Assembly (NCBI RefSeq): GCF_013314535.1
Contig: NZ_JABUAE010000034.1
Coordinates: 1 to 48,147 of the forward strand
Direction of reading: 5' to 3'
DNA from: Bacillus sp. Xin1
Lineage (GTDB): Bacteria > Bacillota > Bacilli > Bacillales > Bacillaceae_G
Length of the DNA stretch: 48,147 bases
The notes under the pieces were generated by a model. That model did no database searches. It worked only from the letters and a program-made list of their open reading frames with translations, and was not told the origin of the DNA. The position numbers and the translations under genes are program-made. This document shows, in pieces, positions 24,625 through 33,217 of this stretch; the first letter of the stretch is position 1, and each line of letters starts with the position of its first letter.

Positions 24625-25755
24625 CTAGTTTTTTTTATTTTTTTTGTAAATTATTTTTCCATCAATCATAGTTAGTACGGGCTTGGCTAGATAATGAAAT
24701 GGGTGATGTGTCCATAATACAAGATCGGCATCTTTTCCGACCTCAATACTTCCAATCCTTTTCTCTAAACGTAAGTTTCGGGCGGGGATGATTGTAATTC
24801 CTTCTAATGCGAGTTTTTCATCTAATCCTTCCCTGACAGCGATGGCTGCACAAACATTTAAATATTGAATTGGAGTGTAGGGATGGTCTGTTGTAATAGA
24901 AACTTCTATCCCATGCTTGGATAAAATATGGCACGTATCCCATGTTTTGTTTTTTAATTCAATTTTTGATCGGCGTGTTAATGTCGGGCCGACACATATT
25001 TTTAAGTTTTGGTTAGCAAGTTCTTTTGCAATAAAGTGTCCTTCTGTACAGTGTTCAATACGTAAATCAAGATTAAATTCTTTTGCGAAGCGAAGAGCGG
25101 AAAGAATGTCATCTGCGCGGTGAGCATGCATACGTACTGGAATTTCTCGGCGTAGTGCTTTTAGAATAGGAAGCATTCGAAAATCTGCTTCATTTCCATA
25201 ATGTTGTGCTTCGTAAAAGGATTCACGAAGTAACCCCATAATTCCCATACGAGTAATTGATTCTTTTGTACCATTACTATGAACTCGTTTTGGATTTTCT
25301 CCAAATGCAATTTTTAATCCGGCAGGTTCTTGAATAATCATATGATCGATACACGTTCCAGCAGTTTTAATCACACATGTTGTTCCGCCAATAATATTTT
25401 GACTTCCAGGCATAACGTGGGCAGTTGTAACCCCACTTTGAACTGCATCTCGAAAAGCGATATCAAAAGGATGGATACCATCTAAAGAACGTATATGAGG
25501 GGTTAATACTTCAGACGTTTCATTGGCGTCATTTCCAGCCCATCCAGTCCCTTCATCGTATAGTCCAAGGTGAGTATGCACATCGATAAATCCTGGTAAA
25601 AGGTGGAGTGCTCTTGCATCAATAACAATCATATCTTGAGTTGGCTCAATATGTGGTTTTAGAGCAGCTATTTGATTGTGTTTAACTAATACATCTCCTT
25701 GAAATTTAGAAGAAGTAATAGGGTATACAGTGGCTTGCTTAAATAGCGTTTTCAT
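24625..25755 (-). CDS. amidohydrolase-family enzyme
   Basis: 376 residues. The metal motif is H60-T-H62 in LLPGFIDVHTHLG; further ligand candidates are His in RMHAHRADD, IEHCTEGH and TTDHPYTP. The C-terminal EKRIGSIEVGKDADLVLW is the returning small beta domain typical of imidazolonepropionase/dihydroorotase-like amidohydrolases. It hydrolyses a C-N bond in an unknown substrate. GAGG precedes the ATG. It is followed on the minus strand, after an AT-rich possible terminator, by the promoter of the GNAT leader, so the two genes are probably separately transcribed. Confidence 0.85.
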   Translation of the reverse strand: MKTLFKQATVYPITSSKFQGDVLVKHNQIAALKPHIEPTQDMIVIDARALHLLPGFIDVHTHLGLYDEGTGWAGNDANETSEVLTPHIRSLDGIHPFDIAFRDAVQSGVTTAHVMPGSQNIIGGTTCVIKTAGTCIDHMIIQEPAGLKIAFGENPKRVHSNGTKESITRMGIMGLLRESFYEAQHYGNEADFRMLPILKALRREIPVRMHAHRADDILSALRFAKEFNLDLRIEHCTEGHFIAKELANQNLKICVGPTLTRRSKIELKNKTWDTCHILSKHGIEVSITTDHPYTPIQYLNVCAAIAVREGLDEKLALEGITIIPARNLRLEKRIGSIEVGKDADLVLWTHHPFHYLAKPVLTMIDGKIIYKKNKKN

Positions 25756-25831
25756 AGAGACCTCATTTCCATTGGCTCATAACTTTTAAATTAGTAAATT
25801 AAACAATCTTAATGAGCGTATTTCAGAAGTA

Positions 25832-26740
25832 CTACAGTGTATGCAATATAATATTTTGTAATGCATGCTTTAATGTGGGAAAAGAATATTGGTATCCATA
25901 CTGCATCGCTTTGTTAGGCAATACATGTTGTCCTTGTAACACAAGCATACTCATTTCTCCAAGTAAAGCATGAAGTGCAAATGCTGGAACGGGAAGCCAA
26001 TGTGGGCGATGCGTGACAGTTGAAAGCACCTTTCCAAACTCTTTCATTGTTGTAGGATTTGGAGCCGTAATGTTAAGAGGGCCTTCGATTTCTTTTGTGT
26101 TTATTGCAAAATCAATCATACGGATGACATCATCTAGATGAATCCAAGATAGCCATTGATTACCTGAACCAATTGTCCCACCAATAAATAATTTGTAAGG
26201 GAGTAACATTTTAGGAAGGGCACCACCATCTTTTCCTAAAACAATTCCAAAGCGGGTATAGATGGTTCGAATTCCGAGAGAAGTTGCGTTAGATGCTGCT
26301 TCTTCCCATAGTTTTACTGTAGTTGCTAAAAAGTCACTGCCATTTTCTTTGTTCTGTTCTGTAAAGATTTTTGTTTCAGATGTACCGTAATAGCCAATTG
26401 CGCTAGCGTTAATAAAAGTATGGGGTTTCTTTTGTAATGTTTGTAATTGCTTAATGAGACTATTTGTTGTATGAAGGCGACTCGCTACAATGTTTTCTTT
26501 CTGCTTTTCTGTCCAGCGGCCATTATTAATAGATTCTCCAGCTAGATTTACAACAACATCAATAGAAGTGAGAGGAAACTTATGTGAGCGCGTATCCCAT
26601 TGGATATAGTGAATGTTAGAATTGAGAGGACTCTCTCTTTTTTTTCGAGTGAGAATGTAAATTGTATATCCTTTTAGGCTTAAAAAATTAGCTAATGCTT
26701 TACCGATAAAACCAGTTCCTCCAGAAATTACAATCTTCAA
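25832..26740 (-). CDS. yfhF: SDR-family NAD(P)-binding epimerase-like protein YfhF
   Basis: 302 residues from TTG 26740, which lies 8 nt after GGGGAGG; an upstream in-frame ATG has no site. The NAD(P)-binding motif GGTGFIGKAL is at the N-terminus. WLSWIHLDDVI and GPLNITAPNP are hallmarks of the TIGR01777/SDR39U1 group. The group's substrate is unknown. It is divergent from recX, as in B. subtilis. Confidence 0.88.
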   Translation of the reverse strand: MKIVISGGTGFIGKALANFLSLKGYTIYILTRKKRESPLNSNIHYIQWDTRSHKFPLTSIDVVVNLAGESINNGRWTEKQKENIVASRLHTTNSLIKQLQTLQKKPHTFINASAIGYYGTSETKIFTEQNKENGSDFLATTVKLWEEAASNATSLGIRTIYTRFGIVLGKDGGALPKMLLPYKLFIGGTIGSGNQWLSWIHLDDVIRMIDFAINTKEIEGPLNITAPNPTTMKEFGKVLSTVTHRPHWLPVPAFALHALLGEMSMLVLQGQHVLPNKAMQYGYQYSFPTLKHALQNIILHTL

Positions 26741-26822
26741 CGGAATTTCCTCCCCATTATATATATTCATGAAAAGCAAAATTGTTTCGCAACTATGTTA
26801 AAATAGTAGCGAGGTGAAGAAT

Positions 26823-27635
26823 ATGGCTGTCATTACAAAAATAGAAGTACAAAAGCGAACGAAAGAACGATTTAATATTTATATTGATAAAGGACAAGGC
26901 GAAGAATACGGATTTAGTGTGAATCAAGTAATCTTAATCAAGCATGGGTTGCAAAAGGGTTTAGAAATTGATGAAGTAGAGTTAGCAAATATTTTGTACA
27001 ATGAAGAAGTGCAAAAAGCGTATTTACAAGCAATTTCTTATTTATCCTATCAAATGCGAACGAAACAGGAAGTAGAAGAATACTTAAGAAAAAAAGAAAT
27101 TGGACAAGCCATCATCTCTGAAGTTATATCGAAATTATTACATGATCGCTATATTAATGATAAAGAGTATGCCATTTCGTATGTGCGAACTCATAGTAAC
27201 GTGAATCAAAAAGGACCGACTATTATTAGACGGGAACTTTTTGGTAAAGGTGTCCAGGATATAATTATTACTCATAGTTTACAAGAATATTCGAAAGAGA
27301 AGCAAATTGAAAATGCTTTTGAGCTTGTAGAAAAAAAGAAAAAAGCTTATCAAAAGCATTCTTTTTTACAAATGAAACAAAAGCTAGAAGAAATGTTAGT
27401 CCGTAAAGGCTATAATCGTGATGTAATTCAAATTTGTCTAGAAGAATTAAGGGAGGACAAGGATGAAACGCAACAACAAGAAGCGTTGTTATATCATGGA
27501 AATAAGTATCATGAGAAGTATAAAAAGCATGATGGATGGACATATGAAAATAAGATGAAACAAGCATTATATCGAAAAGGATTTTCCATTGATGAGATAG
27601 AGACATTTTTACAAATGAAACGTGAAGAGGGATGA
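26823..27635 (+). CDS. recX: recombination regulator RecX
   Basis: 270 residues from ATG 26823 (site GAGGTG); an in-frame GTG at 26814 overlaps this site. RecX binds RecA filaments and inhibits their extension and activity. The protein is made of repeated three-helix modules; visible ones begin QAISYLSYQMRTKQEVEEYL, KLLHDRYINDKEYAISYV and QKLEEMLVRKGYNRDVIQIC. yfhH follows 6 bp downstream, indicating one operon. Confidence 0.93.
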   Translation: MAVITKIEVQKRTKERFNIYIDKGQGEEYGFSVNQVILIKHGLQKGLEIDEVELANILYNEEVQKAYLQAISYLSYQMRTKQEVEEYLRKKEIGQAIISEVISKLLHDRYINDKEYAISYVRTHSNVNQKGPTIIRRELFGKGVQDIIITHSLQEYSKEKQIENAFELVEKKKKAYQKHSFLQMKQKLEEMLVRKGYNRDVIQICLEELREDKDETQQQEALLYHGNKYHEKYKKHDGWTYENKMKQALYRKGFSIDEIETFLQMKREEG

Positions 27636-27641
27636 GAGAAT

Positions 27642-27962
27642 ATGATGAATATGCCGAAACGTTATAGTGAGATGACACCACATGAGCTAAGAGAGGAAAT
27701 TGGTATTTTAAAAGAACAAGCTGTGAAGGCAGAACAGCTCGGTATAGTAAATGAATTTGATGTATTAATGAGAAAAATGGCAATGGCTCGTGCTTATATG
27801 ACAGATATAAACGCATTTCAGATTGGTGAAACGTATGAACTGATAGAAGAACCGGGTATATTATTTACGATTACGTATTTCAATGGAGTGTTTGCTTGGG
27901 GACGTAAACAAAATGAGACAGAGGAAATTGGTATTCCTATTTCGCTATTACAGGAGAAATAA
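27642..27962 (+). CDS. yfhH: YfhH family protein (DUF1811)
   Basis: 106 residues. The helical N-terminal half (KRYSEMTPHELREEIGILKE) is followed by a small beta domain (GETYELIEEPGILFTITYFNGVFAWGR), the arrangement of the YfhH/DUF1811 family. The exact start is uncertain among ATGs at 27642, 27645 and 27651. Function unknown. It is coupled to recX. Confidence 0.85.
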   Translation: MMNMPKRYSEMTPHELREEIGILKEQAVKAEQLGIVNEFDVLMRKMAMARAYMTDINAFQIGETYELIEEPGILFTITYFNGVFAWGRKQNETEEIGIPISLLQEK

Positions 27963-27994
27963 AAAACCAGAGAGCCTTGGCTGCTCTGGTTTTC
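27963..27994 (+). terminator. terminator of recX-yfhH
   Basis: AAAACCAGAG and AGCC pair with GCTG and CTCTGGTTTT around TTG; a T-rich stretch follows. Confidence 0.8.
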
Positions 27995-28025
27995 ATTTTT
28001 CGTAATTGTTACAGGAGATAGGCAG

Positions 28026-28178
28026 TTAAATTTGGCGCTTTCTCATCTCATTCGCCAAAATAATGAGAGACTGGGTTTGCTGCGTCTGTCCATTCACTTG
28101 TGCTTTTGCATGCTTCGGACGTGCCCAGGTAGGGTTGAATAATTCAGAACGACGATCTAAATGATTACGGTAGCTCAT
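28026..28178 (-). CDS. YpzG-like small protein
   Basis: 50 residues: begins MSYRNHLDRRSELFNPTWAR and continues PKHAKAQVNGQTQQTQ. The pattern MSYRxHLDxRSELFxxxWxRPKHxKxQVNGxT is that of YpzG family proteins of Bacillus (function unknown; small, basic, possibly spore-associated). The ribosome binding site is AGGTGAT before ATG 28178. It lies 58 bp downstream of sspK and probably shares its transcript. Confidence 0.75.
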   Translation of the reverse strand: MSYRNHLDRRSELFNPTWARPKHAKAQVNGQTQQTQSLIILANEMRKRQI

Positions 28179-28236
28179 CTTTATCACCTCATGTAGGAAG
28201 TTAATCGCAATAACCCTTTAGAACTGACTATTTGTT

Positions 28237-28395
28237 TTACTCTTCCTGATGATTTGCGGCACGCATACGTTCCTGTGGGTGCGTGTTAATTGTGCCGTTA
28301 GGTCTTTTCGAAGCAAAACGAGCTTTTGCTTTCGGTGGCCCATCGATTTTGCTGTTGTTTTTTGATTCAGACCAAAATTCAGCTTGTCTACCCAA
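28237..28395 (-). CDS. sspK: small acid-soluble spore protein K
   Basis: 52 residues from TTG 28395: [20 protein letters not shown] read with Met as first residue, then [20 protein letters not shown] and [12 protein letters not shown]. This matches the minor SASP SspK of Bacillus in length and in the [21 protein letters not shown] core. GAGGGGG is 8-9 nt upstream of TTG, and no ATG alternative exists. The protein is expressed in the forespore and found in the spore core. A SigG-type promoter (28446-28474) and a 9-bp hairpin (28419-28442) lie upstream. Confidence 0.9.
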   Translation of the reverse strand: MGRQAEFWSESKNNSKIDGPPKAKARFASKRPNGTINTHPQERMRAANHQEE

Positions 28396-28418
28396 GAAGA
28401 ACGCCCCCTCATTGTAAA

Positions 28419-28442
28419 ATGATACTTATTAAGAAGTATCAT
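28419..28442 (-). promoter_or_regulatory. perfect hairpin at the 5' end of the sspK transcript
   Basis: ATGATACTT-ATTAAG-AAGTATCAT, 9-bp arms. Given the SigG -10 at 28446-28452, it would begin at or within a few nt of the mRNA 5' end and lie just before the ribosome binding site, so it may protect the mRNA. Confidence 0.5.
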
Positions 28443-28445
28443 TAA

Positions 28446-28474
28446 TAGAATGTGCAAAGCAAAAGAAATTATGC
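28446..28474 (-). promoter_or_regulatory. SigG promoter of sspK
   Basis: On the minus strand GCATA (28474-28470), then 17 nt, then CATTCTA (28452-28446), matching the forespore consensus GHATR-N17/18-CATNNTA. Confidence 0.75.
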
Positions 28475-28568
28475 TTAAAAAATAAAGGAGGGATTTGCTC
28501 TTTCAACATTTTGCTGCGGTTGTTAGGCACGGGATAAAGTACAAAATCAATAAAAGGAGAAATAAATA

Positions 28569-28835
28569 ATGAATGATAAGTATGAAATATTAACAAAAGA
28601 ATTATTGGAAAAAAATAGTTTTTTGTCTTATTCACAGGCACGCGCATGGATTGAGTTATTATGGGAAGACTTCCAAGTAACATATGCAAAATCTGGGCGT
28701 TATCAAGGTGAAGAAATGACGGAACAAATTGTAAGAACATGGATTAATAATCATGGTGAACGTCTTCATGAAATCCGTACGAATAATCCGAAATATAGTC
28801 ATTTAATTAATCAAGACGACCATTTAAAGCATTAA
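28569..28835 (+). CDS. yfhJ: YfhJ / WVELL family protein
   Basis: 88 residues. The motif ARAWIELLWEDFQVTYAKSGR is the defining element of the WVELL family (YfhJ), with downstream TWINNHGERLHE. Small, cytoplasmic, function unknown. AAAAGGAG lies upstream of the ATG. It converges with yfhP on a shared terminator, as in B. subtilis gene order. Confidence 0.87.
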   Translation: MNDKYEILTKELLEKNSFLSYSQARAWIELLWEDFQVTYAKSGRYQGEEMTEQIVRTWINNHGERLHEIRTNNPKYSHLINQDDHLKH

Positions 28836-28864
28836 AAAGAGCGACCGAGTTGGTCGCTCTTTTT
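28834..28864 (+). terminator. shared bidirectional terminator, yfhJ and yfhP
   Basis: AAAAAGAGCGACC-GAGTT-GGTCGCTCTTTTT overlaps the stop codons of both convergent genes. Confidence 0.92.
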
Positions 28865-29843
28865 AATGTGGAATCAATTCTAATTTTTTACGAAGCTTTT
28901 CTTCACTAAAAATCCATCCAGTATAGGAACTAATAATATTTAAATTTTGATCCAACTGGACGATTGCAACGAATGGATAATAGTCTTTACTTCGGTAGCG
29001 TAAATCGATAAAACGCACTTCACAATAGTTGTCGTAATCAAAAACATCCCAACGATATACGGGTGAAAAAGATAAAAAAGCAGAAATGTTTTCATCTTTC
29101 TGTGCAGCCCGCATAATTTTATTATCCGGAAGTGGGATACGATCAAACTTATCATGCACCATAATATGGCCACGGTGCCAACGAGCAACATAGTATTTGT
29201 CTTTTGTAGTAATTGCCAAATGATAATGATAAAAGCGATAGGAGGGAGAAATGATGACCTCCTCTACATTTTCGAATCGTTTATAAACTACACTTTTTAC
29301 ATTTTGCCTCATTACAATCCGGCCAATATAGTAGACAATCATTAAAATATATGCAGCTAAAGCAGTATATCCTTTATGTGAGCCGACGAGCATGCAAGCG
29401 ATAGCGAGTATGTGGATAAAGAAGATTACGGCATCGAATGTATTAATTACACCTAATGCAACCCACTTTTTTGTGAAAGGCCGTAATGCTTGTGTACCAT
29501 AAGCATTAAAAATATCAACAAACACGTGAAGAAAGACGGCGATAAATGACCAAAGTAGTAGATGAAGATAGGGTGATTCTGTAAAGAAGGCAAAGGAAAT
29601 TCCACTTACAAGGAAAGACCAAAGAATAACAGCGGGAATGGAATGAGTAATTCCACGATGATTTCTTATATATTTTGCGTTATTACGTAATTTTAAGACG
29701 GTATCAATATCAGGAATATTGGAGCCAGCAATCGTTGCCAGCATAACAGCTTGTGGTCCGAAATCACTCTGACTAATGGCTGGATCTAATGTGGCTAAAC
29801 TACCTAACGTGACGCCCATAACAAGGTGAGTGGCTGTGTCCAT
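28863..29843 (-). CDS. yfhP: YfhP-like membrane metal-dependent hydrolase (DUF457/YdjM)
   Basis: 326 residues. The N-terminus MDTATHLVMGVTLG carries the conserved His of the family; SNIPDIDTV and RNHRGITHSIP supply the Asp and His ligand motifs. Four to five transmembrane helices follow (to about residue 180), then a soluble C-terminal domain of about 145 residues. The family is annotated as membrane-bound metal-dependent hydrolase (LexA-binding related); substrate unknown. GGAGGTG precedes the ATG. Divergent from mutY. Confidence 0.87.
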   Translation of the reverse strand: MDTATHLVMGVTLGSLATLDPAISQSDFGPQAVMLATIAGSNIPDIDTVLKLRNNAKYIRNHRGITHSIPAVILWSFLVSGISFAFFTESPYLHLLLWSFIAVFLHVFVDIFNAYGTQALRPFTKKWVALGVINTFDAVIFFIHILAIACMLVGSHKGYTALAAYILMIVYYIGRIVMRQNVKSVVYKRFENVEEVIISPSYRFYHYHLAITTKDKYYVARWHRGHIMVHDKFDRIPLPDNKIMRAAQKDENISAFLSFSPVYRWDVFDYDNYCEVRFIDLRYRSKDYYPFVAIVQLDQNLNIISSYTGWIFSEEKLRKKLELIPH

Positions 29844-29992
29844 GAAAACACACCTCCGTTTTTTATTAATGTAACTCTTTTTATTCGATATCTCAAGGCA
29901 TTTGCCTTCTATTTCCTATATCATCTTACTTAAATTTTTTCCTAAAATCTTTATAATAGTACGTATATGCAAAAAAATGAGGGGGACCAAGT

Positions 29993-31087
29993 TTGGCACT
30001 TGAAATATTAGATGATTTTAACATAGAGAAGTTTCAACACGATTTAATTAGTTGGTTTGAAAAAGAACAACGTGACTTACCATGGCGTAAAAATAAAGAT
30101 CCGTATCGCGTTTGGGTTTCTGAGATTATGTTGCAGCAAACACGAGTAGAAGCTGTAAAACCATATTACGCAAATTTTATGGGAAAGTTTCCAACATTAG
30201 AAGCGTTGGCATCGGCGGATGATGAAGAGGTATTAAAAGCATGGGAAGGCCTTGGTTATTATTCTAGAGCTCGGAATCTACATGCAGCAGTGAAAGAAGT
30301 AAAAGAAGTATATGGCGGGAAAGTACCAAATGATGTGAAAAAAATTGAAAAGTTAAAAGGTGTTGGTCCGTATACAAAAGGTGCGATCTTAAGTATTGCA
30401 TACGGTATACCAGAGCCAGCTGTAGATGGCAATGTAATGCGTGTTTTATCCCGGATATTATCAGTGTGGGATGATATTGCGAAACCTAAGACACGAAAAA
30501 TATTTGAAGAGATTGTACGTGAAATTATTTCAAAGGAAAATCCATCCTATTTTAATCAAGGCTTAATGGAGTTAGGTGCGCTTATTTGTATTCCGAAAAA
30601 TCCAGCTTGTTTACTTTGCCCAGTTCGGGAACATTGCCGCGGATATGCAGAAGGTGTACAAAAAGAGTTACCAGTCAAAAGTAAGGCGAAAGCTCCTAAA
30701 ATGGTACCGCTTGTTGCAGGAGTATTGCAAACAGAGGATGGGAGCTATGTAATTAATAAAAGACCAAGCACGGGATTACTTGCGAATATGTGGGAATTTC
30801 CGAATGTTGAAATCAATGGGGGGATTCGGAATCAAAAACAACAACTCATTGATTATATGAGAGAACAATTTTCTTTGTCTGTTTCCATTGATGAATATGC
30901 GATGAATGTACAACATACTTTTACGCATCGTACATGGGATGTATTTGTATTTTATGGAAAAGTAACAAGTACTGTTGAAGAAACAGATACATTAAAAGTG
31001 GTATCGAAAGAGGATTTTGAAAGATTACCTTTCTCTAAATCACACCGTACGATTTATGAGGAATGTGTTGAAAAACTCCAACCGTGA
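29993..31087 (+). CDS. mutY: A/G-specific adenine DNA glycosylase
   Basis: 364 residues from TTG 29993 behind GAGGGGG. MutY removes adenine mispaired with 8-oxoguanine. The helix-hairpin-helix is [14 protein letters not shown] and the catalytic Asp lies in [12 protein letters not shown]. The [4Fe-4S] loop is C-x6-C-x2-C-x5-C in [17 protein letters not shown]. The C-terminal 130 residues form the NUDIX-like 8-oxoG recognition domain (ADGS...[16 protein letters not shown] region). Single gene with its own terminator. Confidence 0.97.
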   Translation: MALEILDDFNIEKFQHDLISWFEKEQRDLPWRKNKDPYRVWVSEIMLQQTRVEAVKPYYANFMGKFPTLEALASADDEEVLKAWEGLGYYSRARNLHAAVKEVKEVYGGKVPNDVKKIEKLKGVGPYTKGAILSIAYGIPEPAVDGNVMRVLSRILSVWDDIAKPKTRKIFEEIVREIISKENPSYFNQGLMELGALICIPKNPACLLCPVREHCRGYAEGVQKELPVKSKAKAPKMVPLVAGVLQTEDGSYVINKRPSTGLLANMWEFPNVEINGGIRNQKQQLIDYMREQFSLSVSIDEYAMNVQHTFTHRTWDVFVFYGKVTSTVEETDTLKVVSKEDFERLPFSKSHRTIYEECVEKLQP

Positions 31088-31100
31088 TGGCTCTAGATGG

Positions 31101-31132
31101 AACGTGTTCCCGAATTAGGGAACACGTTTTTT
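31101..31132 (+). terminator. terminator of mutY (bidirectional)
   Basis: AACGTGTTCCC-GAATTA-GGGAACACGTT followed by TTTT; it ends at the stop codon of the convergent yfhS-like gene. Confidence 0.92.
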
Positions 31133-31355
31133 AGTCATAAGAAATTTTTGTACCATGTGTCCAATCCGCTTCGCTTTTTTGAAGACCGCCCCGTGATTCA
31201 ATTTCTTTTATAATTTCTTTGTAAATCGTTTGACCTTCTACATTTAAATAAGGCATGATTTGTTGCAAGGAATGGTGAAAATAAGCTAATTCATCTTGTT
31301 TCCAGTCTTCTTTTGAAATCATAGATAGTTCTGTCATATCGCGTCCAACATACAT
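31131..31355 (-). CDS. yfhS: YfhS-like small protein
   Basis: 74 residues from ATG 31355 (GGAGGT 7 nt upstream; an upstream frame extension has no site). The sequence starts MYVGRDMTELSMISKEDWKQ and continues to SEADWTHGTKISYD. Length and position between mutY and sspE match B. subtilis YfhS, a small protein of unknown function expressed around sporulation. The call rests mainly on synteny. Confidence 0.7.
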   Translation of the reverse strand: MYVGRDMTELSMISKEDWKQDELAYFHHSLQQIMPYLNVEGQTIYKEIIKEIESRGGLQKSEADWTHGTKISYD

Positions 31356-31479
31356 GCTGTACACCTCCATCATATGTAGTTTGAATGAGCCTGGAGAGAT
31401 ATATGCGTCAATTAAAAAATAATTTTACGGATATCTTTTAGAGTAGTTGGTTACATTATTGGTTGTGGAGGTGAGAAAG

Positions 31480-31767
31480 ATGAGTAAAAAACAACAAGGT
31501 TATAATAAAGCAACTTCTGGTGCTAGCATTCAAAGCACAAATGCTAACTATGGTACAGAGTTTGCGACTGAGACAAACGTACAAGCAGTAAAACAACAAA
31601 ATGCACAATCAGAAGCAAAAAAATCACAAGCTTCTAGCGCTGGTGTTCAAAGTGCCAATGCTAGCTACGGCACAGAGTTTGCAACTGACACAGATGTGCA
31701 AGCAGTAAAACAACAAAACGCAAAATCAGCAGCGAAAAAATCGCAATCTTCTAGCACGAATCAATAA
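31480..31767 (+). CDS. sspE: gamma-type small acid-soluble spore protein
   Basis: 95 residues from ATG 31480, directly behind GGAGGTGA. Gamma-SASP does not bind DNA; it is an amino-acid store degraded at germination. The sequence has the two diagnostic repeats ending [20 protein letters not shown] and [20 protein letters not shown], including the GPR protease site (E-F-A-T-E/D). It is rich in Gln, Ala, Ser and Lys. The forespore promoter could not be placed with confidence. Confidence 0.97.
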   Translation: MSKKQQGYNKATSGASIQSTNANYGTEFATETNVQAVKQQNAQSEAKKSQASSAGVQSANASYGTEFATDTDVQAVKQQNAKSAAKKSQSSSTNQ

Positions 31768-31810
31768 CAAAGAAAAACACTTCTCGATTCAAGAGAAGTG
31801 TTTTCTTTGT
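31767..31810 (+). terminator. terminator of sspE
   Basis: An 18-bp stem (ACAAAGAAAA and CACTTCTC with GAGAAGTGTTTTCTTTGT), single extra A; strong. Confidence 0.9.
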
Positions 31811-31992
31811 TTGTCATATTATGATGAAAATGAAAGCTTTGTTATTAGTGAAAATCTAATGTTATACAAATCGATTATTTTGAGAATTTTGTTGAGAGAG
31901 CCGACATAACTTCTAATAAGTCAACAAATGTAGTCAAAGGAGAAGAAGGTAGGAGATTAGAAAATATGTAGTAGCGATGTATCCTGTTATTC

Positions 31993-32100
31993 GGGGCAGT
32001 AAGACCCCCACCTCAAGATTTAAAGGGGAACGAGGAAGATAGATGGAGGGCTGCCTGTAAATGCTTGCTGCGTGAGGGTTGATTAAAGTTTCACTTTATT
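31993..32100 (-). repeat. dispersed repeat, short copy (bcr-type), minus orientation
   Basis: Read on the minus strand it starts with the dyad-containing TAAAGTGAAACTTTAATCA, then has AACCCTCAC, TTTACAGGCAG and TCTTGAGGTGGGGGTCTTAC plus TGCCCC. The same landmarks in the same order occur on the plus strand at 45879-46156. It resembles the dispersed bcr-type repeats known only from the B. cereus group. It ends 18 bp before the ygaB start codon, so the ygaB ribosome binding site is immediately next to it. Confidence 0.65.
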
Positions 32101-32118
32101 AGAAACAGGAGGTAAATA

Positions 32119-32373
32119 ATGAATTTATTTGATAAGTTGGTAGGAGAGCAGTTGCAAACAATGGATGAGTTACTGAAGTTACAAGCGCATCTAGAGAAGT
32201 ACCAACAGATCGAAACAAGTGAGCAAGGAAAGTGCGATAAAAAAGATTTGCATTTTATTCGTCAAGAAATATACAAAACGGAAGAAGCTTTGAAGCTTTT
32301 GCATGAAAAATTTGAGCAACAAACAAATGAAGTGATTCATTCTTTTGAAACGGAAAAAATAATTTCTAACTAA
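32119..32373 (+). CDS. ygaB: YgaB-like protein
   Basis: 84 residues, strongly helical and charged with a probable coiled coil (about residues 10-75). AGGAGGT lies ahead of the ATG. Position between sspE and ygaC matches B. subtilis YgaB; function unknown. Confidence 0.75.
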   Translation: MNLFDKLVGEQLQTMDELLKLQAHLEKYQQIETSEQGKCDKKDLHFIRQEIYKTEEALKLLHEKFEQQTNEVIHSFETEKIISN

Positions 32374-32402
32374 AGGATTGTATATTTTGATAATTTAGTT
32401 GG

Positions 32403-32438
32403 AAAAGCCCTTTCTTAATTTATGAAGAAGGGCTTTTT
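32403..32438 (+). terminator. terminator of ygaB
   Basis: AAAAGCCCTTTCTT pairs with AAGAAGGGCTTTTT around AATTTATG. Confidence 0.88.
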
Positions 32439-32633
32439 GTTGCATCATGATTTGTTGATGGAGAGTAGTTCATTCGTGTTTATGGAATTTGGATTGTATC
32501 GGTTTAGTTTTAAAATTTTGACAAAAAAGTTATAATAGAAAAAAAGTGAATTCGGCTCAATACGTTTTTAACAGGAACAATACTAGTTAAGGCAACTTTA
32601 GAAGAGCGTTCACAGTGAAAGAAGGGAGCACGT

Positions 32634-33164
32634 ATGGGATTTCCCAAAGAAGGAGAAAAAGTACAAATACATAGTTATAAACATAATGGCTCCATTCATA
32701 GAATGTGGGAAGAGACTACAATTTTAAAAGGTACGCAAAGTCTTGTAATTGGTGCAAATGATCGGACTGTAGTAACCGAATCAGATGGTCGGACATGGAT
32801 TACGCGTGAGCCTGCAATTTGTTATTTTCATTCAAATTATTGGTTTAATGTAATCGGTATGTTACGAGAAGAGGGAGTATATTATTATTGTAATTTAAGT
32901 TCTCCATTTGCATATGATTCTGAAGCATTAAAGTATATTGATTATGATTTAGATATTAAAGTATATCCAGATATGACATATACTCTTTTAGATGAAGATG
33001 AGTATGAGAAGCATAGTCAAATGATGAATTATCCTCCGGTGATTGATACGATATTAAAACGAAATGTAGAGTATTTAACGCAGTGGATTCATCAAAGAAA
33101 AGGGCCATTTGCGCCGGACTTTGTTGATATGTGGTATGAACGATATTTAATGTATAGAGATTAA
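32634..33164 (+). CDS. ygaC: nucleoside tri-/diphosphate phosphatase, DUF402 family
   Basis: 176 residues, family length. The DUF402/YgaC group in Firmicutes includes a characterised nucleoside tri-/diphosphatase. Conserved segments are [29 protein letters not shown], the acidic [12 protein letters not shown] (metal ligands) and [21 protein letters not shown] precedes the ATG. A hairpin follows at 33167-33196. Confidence 0.87.
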   Translation: MGFPKEGEKVQIHSYKHNGSIHRMWEETTILKGTQSLVIGANDRTVVTESDGRTWITREPAICYFHSNYWFNVIGMLREEGVYYYCNLSSPFAYDSEALKYIDYDLDIKVYPDMTYTLLDEDEYEKHSQMMNYPPVIDTILKRNVEYLTQWIHQRKGPFAPDFVDMWYERYLMYRD

Positions 33165-33166
33165 AG

Positions 33167-33196
33167 CAAACCTGCAGGGATTTTCCCGGCAGGTTT
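33167..33196 (+). terminator. hairpin between ygaC and ygaD
   Basis: CAAACCTGC and GG pair with CC and GCAGGTTTG around an ATTTTC-type loop. There is no U-run and ygaD starts 21 bp later, so attenuation or processing is as likely as termination. Confidence 0.5.
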
Positions 33197-33217
33197 GTCC
33201 TATTAAGGGGGAATTAC

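Noticed and set aside
32494-32560. Promoter TTGACA/TATAAT before ygaC
   Set aside because: The TTGACA and TATAAT are only 7 bp apart; no acceptable pair was found.
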